DNA of 64,000 bases. It comes from Ectobius pallidus. Taxonomy: Eukaryota > Arthropoda > Insecta > Blattodea > Ectobiidae. A program made the position numbers and the translations under genes. The notes beneath the pieces are model-generated. The model had not been told where the DNA came from and did no database searches. It worked only from the letters and a program-made list of their open reading frames with translations. The stretch spans positions 84,913,432 to 84,977,431 of the forward strand of contig CAXKWD010000009.1 of NCBI GenBank assembly GCA_964059195.1. Reading direction: 5' to 3'. The stretch's first letter is position 1. The number at the start of each line of letters is the position of its first letter. Of the stretch, positions 1-11,299 are shown in pieces.

Positions 1-99
1 TCCTGAAGTAGATACTTGTTTAATATATAATATATAATACTTGTGTGTATAATATATGTACTGTAATAATGTGTACTACTGCTAAAGTGAGTAGACATA

Positions 100-320
100 A
101 GAGTATATTTTAGGAGAAAAATTTCTCTGACACTGGGATTTGAATCCATGGCCTTTGGTTTTCCATGCCGATGCTCTACCAATTGAGCTAGCCTGAATTC
201 ACATTCAGCCTATTCCCTTTCTCAGCACTGCTAATGCGCTGGCAGCATTTTTATTCCAAAGCTAAGTAATGACGTCATCGGTGCCACCAGTTTCCACAGC
301 GCTATGGCATCGGTTCCATC
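100..320 (-). repeat. tRNA-derived SINE
   Basis: On the minus strand a tRNA-like head with an A box (TAGCTCAATTGGTAGAGCA) and a B box (GGATTCAAATCC) lies at about 120-192. It is followed at lower coordinates by a body with CTCCTAAAATATAC. The same head and body recur near 3005-3260, and part of the body flanks the insertion at 1262-1667. A functional tRNA is unlikely because the stems are poorly paired and the copies are dispersed. Confidence 0.6.
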
Positions 321-1247
321 GGCCTGTAGAGGTGGTGCGTGGATCCATCAATGAATCTGATTGGCTCACGTAAAACTGCGGGGGAATTAGCAGACGATGG
401 GCTTCGCTCAATCCTGTCCAGTGCCCATGCTGCTGTCACTTGATGACTTATTAATAAAAAATAAAATTTTGTTTATATAGCTTGATGATAGAGGCATAGG
501 AACAATAAAACTCCAAAATGTTTAGGAAGAAAGGTAACGAGTATAGGCATAAAAACAATATTAGAAGCAATTTTAGAAGAAGTAGGGTACGTATATTCTT
601 TTTAGATTATAAGAACTTGCTATCTCTAACTAGATGGTATGTTTAAAATTATTGACCAGCAATTATACCATCCTACCTGATTTAATTTGATATGGTATTA
701 GCTATTTAAGAAACCCCAGCTGGAAAAATGTTTTATATTAAAAATTGTGACACTTGTCAGTTGTGTTTGGATTTTATATGGAGAATTTCTTCCGAAAGTT
801 TTAGGTTAGACCTGACGGGTATGGCAAAGGGGGATATTTTCAGTTATTACTAGATGAGGAGACGTTTAGCTATGCCAATTATAATATAAATTCTATTTGT
901 TTGAAACCGTAGAACACCAATCCTTCCTGTAAGAAAATATTAGAATCACTAGTAATTTAGTCGCCATTGATGGCAGCATAAATCCAGCATTTTTGTTCCA
1001 ATTACGCTGCAGCGTGACATCATCGATTGCCACCGGCCCGCTGTAAAAGCGCTGAGAAAAGGAATACGCTGTTTGCAATGACTGATTACTCTGAATGGTC
1101 TTACCTCACTGAAAGATATTTACGTCATATACAGTATTGTGAGGCACACTAGATCAGCGGTTACTGGGTTTCCGCTGCTGTTGTACGATGATATTTAAGA
1201 TGTAGAATATGTATCCATGAATCCACAAAATATTATTTCTGTTGAAC
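320..1247. other. no gene seen; partial repeat at 970-1060
   Basis: No supported exon. The stretch at about 970-1060 (GCATTTTTGTTCCAATTACG, then GACATCATCGATTGCCACC) is a diverged inverted relative of the sequence at about 240-310, so it is a repeat fragment associated with the SINE. Confidence 0.4.
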
Positions 1248-1261
1248 ATTACGTGAGAATA

Positions 1262-1667
1262 ACTTAGTTCGCAGGCTTCCACGGCCAGAGTTATACTTAA
1301 AATGATAGCAATTGATATCCGGGTTAGGCCGCGTCGTGTTTATGGTGTCTTCTGACGTTTCGGACAACATATCGTGTCCTTCTTCTGAGAAAGAATTGCA
1401 AGAAATTCCCTAGACTTGTCACAGAAGCAATAGAAATCATTAAACATCCCCATAACATAAACAGGGAAGATGGTTATAAGATTAGTGACATCTGGCGTGA
1501 AACAATAACACTGACGTCATGACAACTGCGACTGTTTACTAATCACAGGCACTTATTTTCTTGCATTTCTTTCTCAGAAGAAGGACACGATATGTTGTCC
1601 GAAACGTCAGAAGACACCATAAACACGACACGGCCTAACCCGGATATCAATTGCTATCATTTTAAGT
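1262..1667 (+). mobile_element. truncated Penelope-like element with inverted terminal copy
   Basis: Flanked by 14-bp direct repeats ATTACGTGAGAATA (1248-1261 and 1668-1681). Two ~108-bp arms (about 1293-1402 and 1557-1667) are near-perfect inverted copies. Between them, 1403-1522 encodes a remnant KFPRLVTEAIEIIKHPHNIN, then REDGYKISDIW, which resembles the C-terminus that follows the GIY-YIG nuclease in PLE proteins. The right arm carries CAGAAGA-A-GGAC...GTCC-GAAAC at 1575-1605, a hammerhead-like hairpin. This fits a 5'-truncated PLE preceded by an inverted copy of its terminal repeat. It is inserted in a SINE body. Confidence 0.75.
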
Positions 1668-2035
1668 ATTACGTGAGAATATTTTAGGGGAAAAATTTGA
1701 TGTGGTGCTAGGCTACACTGTTGGGAGCTATTTTGAAGGTGGATATAGCTTGATGTTTGGAAGCTATTTGAAGTGTAGGCCCTTCTTGCAGGAATCCCAG
1801 CTAGCAATATTAAGACACTTCAGGGTTATGTGTGGTCAAATTGTTTTAAAATAATTAAACACAATAATTGTAGAAGGTAATGTACTTATTTATTAAAATA
1901 AAGTGTTGGTAATGTGCCACTTCTACTGAATGAATGATGCTAAAAGGCGGCAGCGTATATTATAAGCAGTAGCACAGACCTGGCCTCTCTGATTTCCTGT
2001 GGGCAACTGACTGTTGTGAGGGGAATCATCATTAT

Positions 2036-2658
2036 CAGGGCCCGGATTCTAATGACATGTCATCTTTTTATTGATGCTGATTAGACATTGCCAACTTGTA
2101 GATAAATCCTAATCATGGCCTCTAGATTGTAGAAATGCATTTTTATTAGGTCATTTTTTGTCATTTTATGCAATTTTATATTTTTAGGGCATTTATTTCA
2201 ATTTTAGGTCATTATTTTGTCATTTTCGTGTAATTTGCTTCCTTATTTAGTCATTCATTGAGTGTATTAACTTTTAAACCTTCGATGATCTCAGTATGCT
2301 AATAGTAATTTACTGCAATCCTGAATGAGTTAGGGTTTACAAGGTTTTCTTTCATATGGGTAATATTTAAATAAATTACTAGGTTACTATAATGCAACAC
2401 TTTTGTAGAATCTACTTAAAAAAATTCTTACTTTTCTTCTCAAATGCTCCAATCAAGAACAAAGAAAAAAGTTTTTCGACCTACAACGTCCTTTCTGCAT
2501 TTACCGTTTTTACAATTATGTACAAATTTACAATTTTATACATAAAATACCAGTTTTTAGGTCATTATTTATAATTATTAAGTCATTTTCTTTAAAATTT
2601 AGGGTCATTTTAAAGGTCATTTTTCAAACAATTTTAGGTCATCGGAATCCGGGCCCTG
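2036..2658. mobile_element. non-autonomous hAT element A
   Basis: Perfect 8-bp target duplications ATCATTAT (2028-2035 and 2659-2666) flank terminal inverted repeats starting CAGGGCCCGGATTC. The 623-bp interior has no transposase. It is made of many AGGTCATTTTT/GTCATTTT-like repeats, as in the copies at 25905 and 55775. Confidence 0.88.
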
Positions 2659-3004
2659 ATCATTATATATCAGTCCCCAAAACTCTCGCAGGACACGATA
2701 TCTCATAATTAAAAGGGTTTACATCAGTAATGCTGAAACAATTCTCAATCTCTCATTGGTCAATAATTTAATTTGCACCAGCGTCTTTATTCGAAATTAC
2801 TGTTAAACGAACTTTGCTGGAAAGCCTGTCATAGTAGCGTTACTATGCTTATCCTTAGTGCAGGACAGGTACAAGTACAGCGTTATTTTTATATTACATC
2901 ATTTTACTGCTCTGAAACCAGGTTTTATGATTATTAAATTAAAATTTCCATAATAAAATATTGATCTATAAATCTTAACAACCTTATAGGCTATTGTGAT
3001 ATAC

Positions 3005-3260
3005 TAATTCGGTTTCAAATTAATCTGATACTGGGATTCAGCCCATGACATTTGGTTTTCCATGCTGATGCTCTAGCTCAACTGAGCTAGCCAGGTTGAT
3101 TCACAGCGCCAGATGGAATCTCTCTTCTGTGACTGATTACCTTCAGTTTGATATAGAATACCAAAGGTCACAGGTTTGAATCCCAGTATCAGAGGAATTT
3201 TTCTCCCAAAATATTCTCGTGTAATGTTTAACAATATTCTCTGGTTTTATAATATATATC
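3005..3260. repeat. pair of head-to-head SINE fragments
   Basis: A degenerate minus-strand tRNA-like head at about 3020-3095 faces a plus-strand copy at about 3150-3260, which has a B box (GGTTTGAATCCC) and body CTCCCAAAATATTCTCGTG. Both belong to the family seen at 100-320. Confidence 0.55.
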
Positions 3261-3749
3261 TAGAACTGAGAGTGTTGTGTAATCGCTATCAAAATAACCT
3301 TCCCGAAGAACAAAATTCAGCTGCTACATTTTTGACATCCCAAAGGATCTCATCTCCATTCATATAGACACTGCTACAAGACAAAGATCAAATTTTAGGT
3401 GGGGATAAAGGCAGGGGCTTTGAAACGGGTTTTACTTAACTAAGGACTAAGCCTAACCTACAATCAGTGCAGCTGGATGTTGCGAGTAGAACAAGACCGA
3501 GTATAGGATGTCATATTTAATAACTTACACTATGTTGTGGGCTCAATTTCGTGCTGAGTGTTATGGTAACATATCACTTCTGAAAGTTGTTGATCATTAA
3601 CAATAATAAAATTATTTATTTGCTGCCAATAGACTTGGGGTACAAGTTTCTGGCATTGTCAGTTTTCAATGTTAAAGACTAAGAATTAGTACATTCTAAT
3701 AAATTTAAACTTATTTCATATATACTTAGGTCTAGAGAAATTGGAAATA

Positions 3750-5081
3750 CAGTGTGTCCGGCTTAAACGTATAACATTTCATTATTTTATTACTTGAGCA
3801 GTATTGTTGATATTTACACCCGGTTTGCTTCTACGGGTAGAGTAACTCAAAATGTTTCTTGTGTTTGCATGGCAGGAGCGTACATCAAATGCGCGCATGC
3901 GCAGAACGTGGAAATAGCCAATTAGCGTCAATAGCCATGTGGACTCCACAGCAAAAGGCATTCTGTGTGCTTGTTCTCGCGGAGTTGAAATCTGTTACTT
4001 AGGTAGGCCTACAACGTCGATTTCGGCGTGAATATCAACTGCGACCAATTGACGATGTTCCAACGTACGTAACATTCATGAAATGTGACAGATGGCTTCG
4101 TGAAACTGGGAGTTTGATTTCAAAGTCGGGTCACCACACCAAGCGCGCTGTTCCAGTGGCTGTTACGAATTAATCCATACGTCTTTTCAGAGGAGCCCCC
4201 GTAAATCCATCCGACGAGCAAGTAGGGAGGTAATTTTACCTCGTTCGACAGTACACGATGTCATCCATAAAAGGTTGCGCCTATGGGCGTACAAACTTTA
4301 ACTTCGTCACCAAAAAATTCCTGAAGACAAGCAGCGACGGAGAGCATTTGCTGAGACAATTCTGGCAGAAATTGATGAAAATGAGGCATTCCTCGATATG
4401 GCTTGTTTCTCGGACGAGGTTACATTCTACACTTCCGGAAAGGTTAACAAACACAATTGCCGCATATGGGGGACGGAACATCCCCACACAGTGGTAGAGT
4501 ATGAACGAAACTCCCCCAAAACTCAATGTGTGGTGTGCACTGATGGACAGAATCATAGGCCCATTCTTTTTCGCGGAGCCTACTGTTAATGCAAGAACAT
4601 ACCTAGACATGTTGCAGTTGTATGCTGTGCCACAACTTCCTCCTAACATGATCTTCCATGCCATTATGCGGATATTGTGAGAGAGTTCTTGGATAATGAG
4701 TTCCCTCAACGCTGGATTGGGTCCTTCGATTGCTTGGCCCCCCTAGAAGCCCAAACATTAAGCCACTCGAATTTTTTCTGTGGGGGTTCGTCAAGAATCA
4801 AGTTTACCAGACACCAGTTCGTGATCTACCAGATCTGTGCTATCGCATTGTTGCGGCTGTCGCAAATGTTAAACCTGCAATGCTGCAAAACACATGGAGA
4901 GAGGTGGAATACAGATTGGACGTCTGCCGCGCCACTAATGATGCTCATATCGAGGTTTATTAGGTTATTAAAAAAACATTTTAAGTTACTCTACCCGTAG
5001 AAGCAAACCGGGTGTAAATATCATCAATACTTGTCAAGTAATAAAATAATGAAATGTTATACGTTTAAGCCGGACACACTG
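3750..5081 (+). mobile_element. Tc1/mariner transposon with 98-bp inverted repeats
   Basis: Flanked by TA (3748-3749 and 5082-5083). The ends start CAGTGTGTCCGGCTTAAACG and form ~98-bp inverted repeats (3750-3847 and 4984-5081) with only about three mismatches. The element is 1332 bp long and contains a decayed transposase. The well-matched ends suggest fairly recent movement, perhaps with transposase supplied in trans. Confidence 0.92.
3937..4963 (+). pseudogene. decayed mariner-type transposase
   Basis: The reading frame begins MWTPQQKAFCVLVLAELKSV, a typical start of an insect mariner family with an N-terminal helix-turn-helix. It continues in shifted frames through FSDEVTFYTSGKVNKHNCRI and WGTEHPHTVVEYERNSPK to WREVEYRLDVCRATNDAHIE at the stop at 4961-4963. 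Several stops and frameshifts break it. Near 4650-4665 the segment that should carry the second catalytic aspartate (QQDGAPPH in relatives) is missing, and the third-motif region reads SPNIKPLEFFLWG. It cannot make an active enzyme. Confidence 0.85.
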
Positions 5082-5949
5082 TACATAATTTTACATTACT
5101 AGCTACTTAAGTCTAGGTCCTATGTGTATTACAATAGACAAACCCTTGATAAAGTAAGTAGAAGTCCTTAATACATTGGATATTATATTATTAATAATTT
5201 TGTTTTAAATTATTGTGTTACAATGCATACATGCCAGTATAAACTAAAACCTAGTTACTGTATTATTTAAAATTAGTTAGCCTACATATTTCATTATAAT
5301 CTGGATACAGTTATTTATCTAATGCTAACAGTTATTTACAAATATTCATCTAGTTTATATAATACTTGATCTGTGAGGATTTTCAGGGCAGATTTAATTT
5401 TTTTCCTTTGGGGATTTTTTTATGCCTGCTGGAGATTTGTTATAGAATGCAATACCTCTTATGTATAAATCTTTTTCTATTGACATATTAGTTGGTGATG
5501 GTCTTGTTTGATTCGAATTTTGTATTAATTTTTTTGGTGCTGGTTTCTGTTTTCTTTTGTGAGTAGTATTTTTGTATACCTACAGTGGGGCAAGTGTTAA
5601 TATGTTTTTATTTTTGGAACTTTCTCTACAGGACTACAATCTATTTAGTTTGAACGTTATTCTTAAGCATTTTTTTTTTCTCAAAATTTGTTGTTTCTTC
5701 ATGAGTGGTGTTTGTTTCACAACTCTATGCCATAACCCAATGTGGCCCAACTTTTTTGGTTGAAGGGCCAGGTGACACTTCAAAAATTAATTTGCAGGCT
5801 GGAATAACATATTAATATTAAAAATTAAATTTTAAAACTTAAATTATTATAATTATTATAAAAAGGGAAGAAGTATGATACTTCAAACTAGATTGTCTTC
5901 AAGACCTATTTTACAAACTCAAATAATAAAAAGATAACAATCACATACA

Positions 5950-6095
5950 GTTGTATGAGATAATATCTGTTAAGAGGAGGTGTCCGCTATCAAGGGGTGT
6001 CCAGCAAGTGACCTAGGGACCAGAAAAATCATGTGTTAAGAGGAGGTGTCTGCTATCAAGGGGTCTCCAGCAAGACAGGTTTCACTGTATTAAAA
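5950..6095. repeat. duplicated end of a Tigger/pogo-like element
   Basis: Two direct copies (~65-bp period) of TTAAGAGGAGGTGTCCGCTA and the following bases end in ACAGGTTTCACTGTA at about 6090. Read on the minus strand this begins TACAGTGAAACCTGTCTTGC, typical of ends of pogo/Tigger-type transposons. No other end is visible. Confidence 0.4.
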
Positions 6096-6788
6096 TCCAA
6101 AAAGCTCTCTCAACCCTTGTTATATGAGTTCTATACAGTGGAACATCAGTTATTCAAACTAATTGAGACTGACGGTGATTCATATTTTCAGTTTGTTTGG
6201 ATTTTTTAATTTGTAGAAAATAACACATTAAAACTTGGGAAAATGTAGAAATGAATAATAATACAGTTGCATACCTTAACGGAAATGATCATTGATTTTT
6301 TTCTGCACCATTTTCAAACTTTTTGTCTTTCCTAAACTGAACTCAACCATATTTATCTCTTCATCAGACAACAACCTGTTGCACTGTTGCTTCAGTTTGC
6401 AATCCATGCTAAAAGATAATGGGGGTTTCATATAGGCCTACACTAAAAGGACTCAACCATTTCAAAAATATTCACTCATCAATAGCATGTGTAACTTGAA
6501 AGCAGCTGCAAAGGAAGATGCATGTTTCGACAAGAGACTATACAACATATACTCCTCTCGGAATGATATAAACAGTCACCTGAGGAAGGTGTGAAGATTG
6601 AAGAAAGGAAAAAACACGTGATCCACCGAAAACAATTTAATTTTAATCTTGACTACATTAAACGGTGGGAAATCAGGACCAACATGACAGATTTATCGTA
6701 TACAACATTAGCCAGAGATTAGAGCTGAATATCATACAGAAATATTCCTGTGATACAAAATCTAAATCCATAACCACAAAAAGGTTTA

Positions 6789-7242
6789 AGCTCTATCCAC
6801 AATGCGCAGTCTGTAGTTGTTAGTCGGTAGACGGTAGTTTGTAGTCGAAGTATAACGTGTGGTGATCAATGGACGCCATTCACAATGTGCAGTTGCAGAC
6901 GACAGCTGACAATCGTCAGTTGGTAGACAGTAGTCGGCAGACGAGAAATTCATCTCTGACTCGAACTGAACGACTGCAAGTAACATATTACGCGAATGAA
7001 AATTATTTACTAGTGCAAATACACAGATTAGCATACTACGAGAAAGCAAGATGTGTTTATAACATATATTATCCAATTATAAAGCGATTCCTCCACCTTT
7101 TTTATTCTGTAAAATGTTTCCCTAACCTCAATGTCGACAGCATATTGTAGACGACTCGAGTGCTGCTCCCAAGCGGCCGATTGCAAAAGCAAACTTCCGA
7201 CTACTGGCTAACAACTGACGACTGCACATTGTGGATAGAGCT
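6789..7242. mobile_element. MITE with ~37-bp inverted repeats
   Basis: The ends AGCTCTATCCACAATG (6789) and the inverse at 7242 form imperfect ~37-bp inverted repeats flanked by TTA on both sides. No transposase. A TTA duplication would fit PIF/Harbinger, but the terminal bases are not typical, so the superfamily is open. Internal copies of GACTGC/GTAGTCGG-like words suggest subterminal repeats. Confidence 0.6.
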
Positions 7243-7500
7243 TTAAATGCACATTTCTTCCATTCTTTTTTATTTTTCCAGGATTTTGGTTTTTTAAAAG
7301 TTTAGAAACACTGATGTGGATTAAAACAGTGAACTTGAATGGTAACCTTATTCATTGTTAATATATATGTACAATGTTAGCACTTCACTATAAGTCCATA
7401 ACCCCTCCCCCACAAAAAAAATATATATATATTATAGCTAAAACTTGCGTTCAGCTGTTATGTTTAGGTTGCCTGTTTACAAATGTGTATTTATTTTCAG

Positions 7501-7641
7501 GCCTCTCTTAATGACAAGTACAGCAATGTAGTATTCCAAGGCAACTTGTTAGATGGCCTTCCTAACTGGCTGGACCGTTTGTTTGAAGGCACAACACATC
7601 GTTACTACATCAACTATTGGCCAGATTTTGCCCCAAAATAA
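7501..7641 (+). CDS. 3'-terminal coding exon of an unidentified gene
   Basis: A good splice acceptor (TTATTTTCAG ending at 7500) is followed by 46 sense codons read in phase 0 and then tandem TAA stops. The peptide begins ASLNDKYSNVVFQ and ends RYYINYWPDFAPK. It is rich in aromatic and charged residues, has no low complexity, and looks like a conserved C-terminus rather than random sequence. I do not recognise the family. The upstream exons must lie further left, in the window or outside it; I could not place any with confidence. An AATAAA overlaps the stop region (about 7639), so the real polyadenylation site is probably further downstream. The exon could also belong to an old pseudogene, but the clean acceptor and open frame argue against that. 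Confidence 0.6.
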   Translation, partial: ASLNDKYSNVVFQGNLLDGLPNWLDRLFEGTTHRYYINYWPDFAPK

Positions 7642-9856
7642 TAAAATTTCAGTTCATTGCTATCACATTTTATCAGTATCTGTTACATGATCCATATTCC
7701 CGTGTTATTTGTGGATATCTTTTATGTTTTCGTTTGTATGTGATGTTTTTTTTATCAATTACAAACTTCCAGTATGATTATAAGTTCCAAATGACAGTTT
7801 TGTGTGTTCGTTATGTAAAAAGGATTATGGTATGTGGATTTTTAAAATGTGAAATATTTGAAACTCCCAACCACATTTGTGATAGGATGAAAGTGATATT
7901 GTTGAATTGTTGAATAATTCAGTCAGGGGAAACTAATAGACTTTGATTATTTAAGATATCATATATACATTCATCAAACATGATCACAATTAGGATTATA
8001 GAGATTGTTACACCGTATTTATGACATGAGTGAACCTCAATTTTAAGTAGTCATAATCATGGTTGAAGCTCAATTCTACAGAAGCTGTCTTCATGAAAAG
8101 TGCATAAATTTTTTTTTTATAAATCTTTAGTTGCAAATTCTTGTAGATTTGCTTTAGAAAGTATTATTTTAACTACGGTTACTGCTTTTACTTGGAGTAC
8201 TAAAGCTGATGTCCCATGTTCCAATTTTTTGGTTCAAAAAGTTGTATTAACTAGCATTTCTGGCTGTGCACTCGAGAGTACGTTTAGACCAACACACTGC
8301 TACTGCAAGGCTGAATCTTTTTCATATTTCCAGAGCACCTCGTTGTTTATGCCGGTTGTTATAATGGTTACAGATAGTATTGTTTAAATTTGAAGTCTGG
8401 CTGGTGTATGTTATTCTTTCTAATATTTCATTCTATCCTCTTGGTTAATTTTCACTTGATCGAAGCACTGAGAATCAGCTGTTTGGAGGAAGCTGCCATG
8501 TTTCTCTGCCATGCTGGTTCAGCAAGAGAGAATGGTGCTCATTGGTTTTGATTTCATATTTTTGATACGAAATTAATAACTTCCCTATTCTATTGTATTG
8601 AATATGATGAAAAATGTAGGATGAAATTGTGTGCAATGGTAATTCAATGTCACATGATCCTATTTGATAGTTTGTACAAATTGGATCTTGGGACATCTGC
8701 TTAATACTTCAAGAACTGTGATGTTACAAAGAAAAATTGATACTGTTGGCTTATTATAAGGGAAAGTCACTAAAATATGTAAAGACTGCATTCTTTGTAT
8801 GTAAATATTTAAAAAAAAATACATTTGTAAGTAACAAATATACCAAAGAGAAAAGCTTAGGAAAAAAAGTTATTCAAAGTATAAAAGTCTATTGTAGTTC
8901 TTGTAAATAACACATTTCTCTTTCATTTTATTTCATGTTGCATAACCAGTAGACAATAGTAGTCTTGTCTGTGCATTATATGTATCCTATGATTTTTAGA
9001 GTTTTGTTTTTTACGAATATAGTATCTTGGTTTTGTTGGTTGTTAAAGAGTAGATATGTTGTGTGTGGTTTTCATATTTTTAATATATCCTTAACCTTTG
9101 TAATTCTAGTCATTCTATGTAGAATACATTTTAACTATTAGATGGGCATATTTTGGAGAAAGAAACCATATATTGTCAGATTTAGAACAGATGGATTTTC
9201 CATTCTACTGTAAAGACAATCCAATTTTAATTCAGTATGGTTTACAGTACTGAAAATTATAGGAGAAAAATATAACTGATATTTAAGGAGCAATCATTTC
9301 ATAGATTAGAAATGCCCATTCTTAGTATTTACCTTCATAAATTGTAATATGTGGAGTCTCTTAGACCTTAGAATGTAGCTGTAAAATTCAGAACATGTAT
9401 GGTGGTATTAACCTTTTCATTGTTACTAACATATATATATTTGTCATTTAAGAATATTGTATAAAAGCTTAGTAGACTGTTGTTTATGTGAGGATTTTTT
9501 CCTTTTATGATTTTCATTCATGGATATCAGCTCTACTACTAAAATTATCCTCACCGGTTCTGGCCCATTGATGATTTCGCTTGATTGCTTATATAAATAT
9601 ACAAATACAGTTCTGAAAGAATTAACTAAACAAAATGTCATCTGATTTCTAGTTCTTCAAAATGGAGAGCAGACAAGTATTTCTCATATTGTATAAAGTG
9701 CATGTTCACTTCTAGTCAGAATTTGGTCTTCGTTAGTCTCCAGGAATATTTCCAGATAAGTACCACTAAGTAGTCCTTTCAGATACTGATATGTCTCTAA
9801 TTTCGTATAATTATGCTGTTTGCTCTTGATCACAATTATCTATCTTTCTAAACAGA
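7642..9856. other. probable 3' UTR and intergenic sequence
   Basis: AT-rich DNA downstream of the terminal exon at 7501-7641. I see no conserved open frame, no splice-bounded exon and no intact mobile element. The first part is likely the 3' UTR of that gene, but no single polyadenylation signal stands out. Confidence 0.4.
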
Positions 9857-10175
9857 CCACCTGTATGGTGTAGTAGTTAGTGTTGCTGACTATGGATCCA
9901 CAGATCTGGATTCAATCCTTGGTACTTCCTTAATTTTTCTGAGTTAGGGAGGTTTGAAACGGGGTGCACCCAGTGTCTTGACAGTAACTGAGGCGCTACT
10001 TGATCAAGAAGTAGTTTCAATCGTGAAAGCCATCAGTAACGGCTGTGGGAGTGTGGGTGGTGACCCCCCCCCCAAAAAAAAATCCTTCCATCTGCCTATG
10101 GTAGATGACAAAGGAAGTACCATGGAGAAAAAAAGCTCTCCTACTTGTCTGTACTTCCTACAAGAAGATCCATGA
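9857..10175 (+). repeat. tRNA-derived SINE, second family
   Basis: A tRNA-like head with TGGTGTAGTAGTTAG (A box) and GGATTCAATCC (B box) at 9874-9918 is followed by a body containing GTAACGGCTGTGGGAGTGTG and CCATCTGCCTATGGTAGATG. Part of this body recurs inside the element at 60400-61294. Confidence 0.6.
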
Positions 10176-10652
10176 AATAAACTTCTGGTTACATGAATTT
10201 CGTACTTATTTAAGCATCTTCTGTTGTCTTTGCTTTTCATTAATTTCTCTCCACACATTGTAACTATATTTCATCATAGAAAAATTAGTTTCTCACAATT
10301 CATTTTTTACTTACAACCTATAAAATGAAAGCATTGTAATCAAACAAAGGATTGTGAATATCCAACATTAGCACTTCCTACAAAAAGAATTGTTGACGAA
10401 TAACCTGGATATCGTTGCAGCAGTCTAAATGTATTTTTTTAGTGAATTCCCATTGGAATTTAATGCACCACAATATGATGCAGCATTCTTCATGCCCATT
10501 TAAATACATTGTTTTTTCTGTAACACAGTGGGCCACCCTGCACAAATGTGAGTTGAATATAATCAATGTCTATAGTGATTCATACTTTGATTGGGACAGT
10601 GAACTTTGCAGCTTCCTCAGTTTCTTTCCATAAGACATAAAATTTGAACTTC

Positions 10653-11003
10653 TTTTGGTTAAAGCTTTCTGGGCTATGAAACCAAGGTCTGTCAGATGAA
10701 GCTCCATATGTTTCACCTGATTTATGGCAGGCATCAGCAGCAGCAAGGTCTCATTCTGCACTGAAGTTTGCAGCTGATTGGTTGGTTATTTGGCACTGAA
10801 CTGCAGTGTGAGTCTGTGTAGTCAGCCGGCTCTAAATACACACCAAACTACAGCTGTTGTCTCTACAAACTACAGTTGTCAAGGAAGCTTTGCCTGAGAC
10901 CTCGCTGCTGATGATGCATGACATATCTTAGATATGAATAAAACATACAGAGCTTCATCTGACAGAACATGGCTTCATAGCCCAGAAAGCTTACATCATT
11001 TTA
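10653..11003. mobile_element. foldback Penelope-like terminal insertion
   Basis: Flanked by TTGAACTTC (10644-10652 and 11004-11012). Inverted arms of ~52 bp (10661-10713 and 10941-10992) share AAGCTTTCTGGGCTATGAA and TCTGTCAGATGAAGCTC with a few mismatches. The layout (direct repeats outside, inverted repeats inside) matches the PLE insertion at 1262-1667. A related fragment lies at about 28380-28475. PLE identity here is inferred from layout only. Confidence 0.5.
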
Positions 11004-11045
11004 TTGAACTTCATTGTTACCAAGTTCTTTCCTATGAGCTCAATA

Positions 11046-11287
11046 AGTTATTCTTCTGGGTCGCGAGCGACCCCTGGTGATCCCGTAAGGGGATATTCAC
11101 AGCGGATTTGTTACCGGGGTGCGCCAGTCCCCTACCTACTTAAACCTAAGGACACATACACACACCCAGTCCTGAACCCGGGAAAGAAATTTTTCACTAC
11201 TGAAAAATCCCCAACCCGGCCGGGAATCGAACCCGGGCCGCCGGAGTGGAAGGCAGGAGCGCTACCGACTCACCCACGGCGGCGGAC
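11046..11287 (-). repeat. tRNA-derived SINE with target duplication
   Basis: Flanked by ATGAGCTCAATA (11034-11045 and 11288-11299). The minus strand has a tRNA-like head with an A box (GTGAGTCGGTAGCG) and a B box (GGTTCGATTCCC) at about 11222-11287. Its 3' end (about 11055-11110: GCGAGCGACCCCTGGTGATC on the plus strand) resembles the 3' end of the LINE at 31513-32562, as expected if the SINE borrows that LINE's machinery. It is CpG-rich and well preserved, so relatively young. Confidence 0.85.
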
Positions 11288-11299
11288 ATGAGCTCAATA

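Noticed and set aside
120..192. minus-strand tRNA gene
   Set aside because: A and B boxes are present, but the stems pair poorly and similar heads with a common 3' body recur at 3020 and 3160, so it is a SINE head.
4281..4709. 142-codon minus-strand open frame
   Set aside because: It is antisense to the mariner transposase remnant, whose plus-strand motifs are recognisable; the minus-strand frame has no domain.
6555..6605. CACCTGAGGAAGGTGTGAAG as another hammerhead-like core
   Set aside because: The CTGAGGA word is present, but no stem followed by GAAA at the right spacing could be found.
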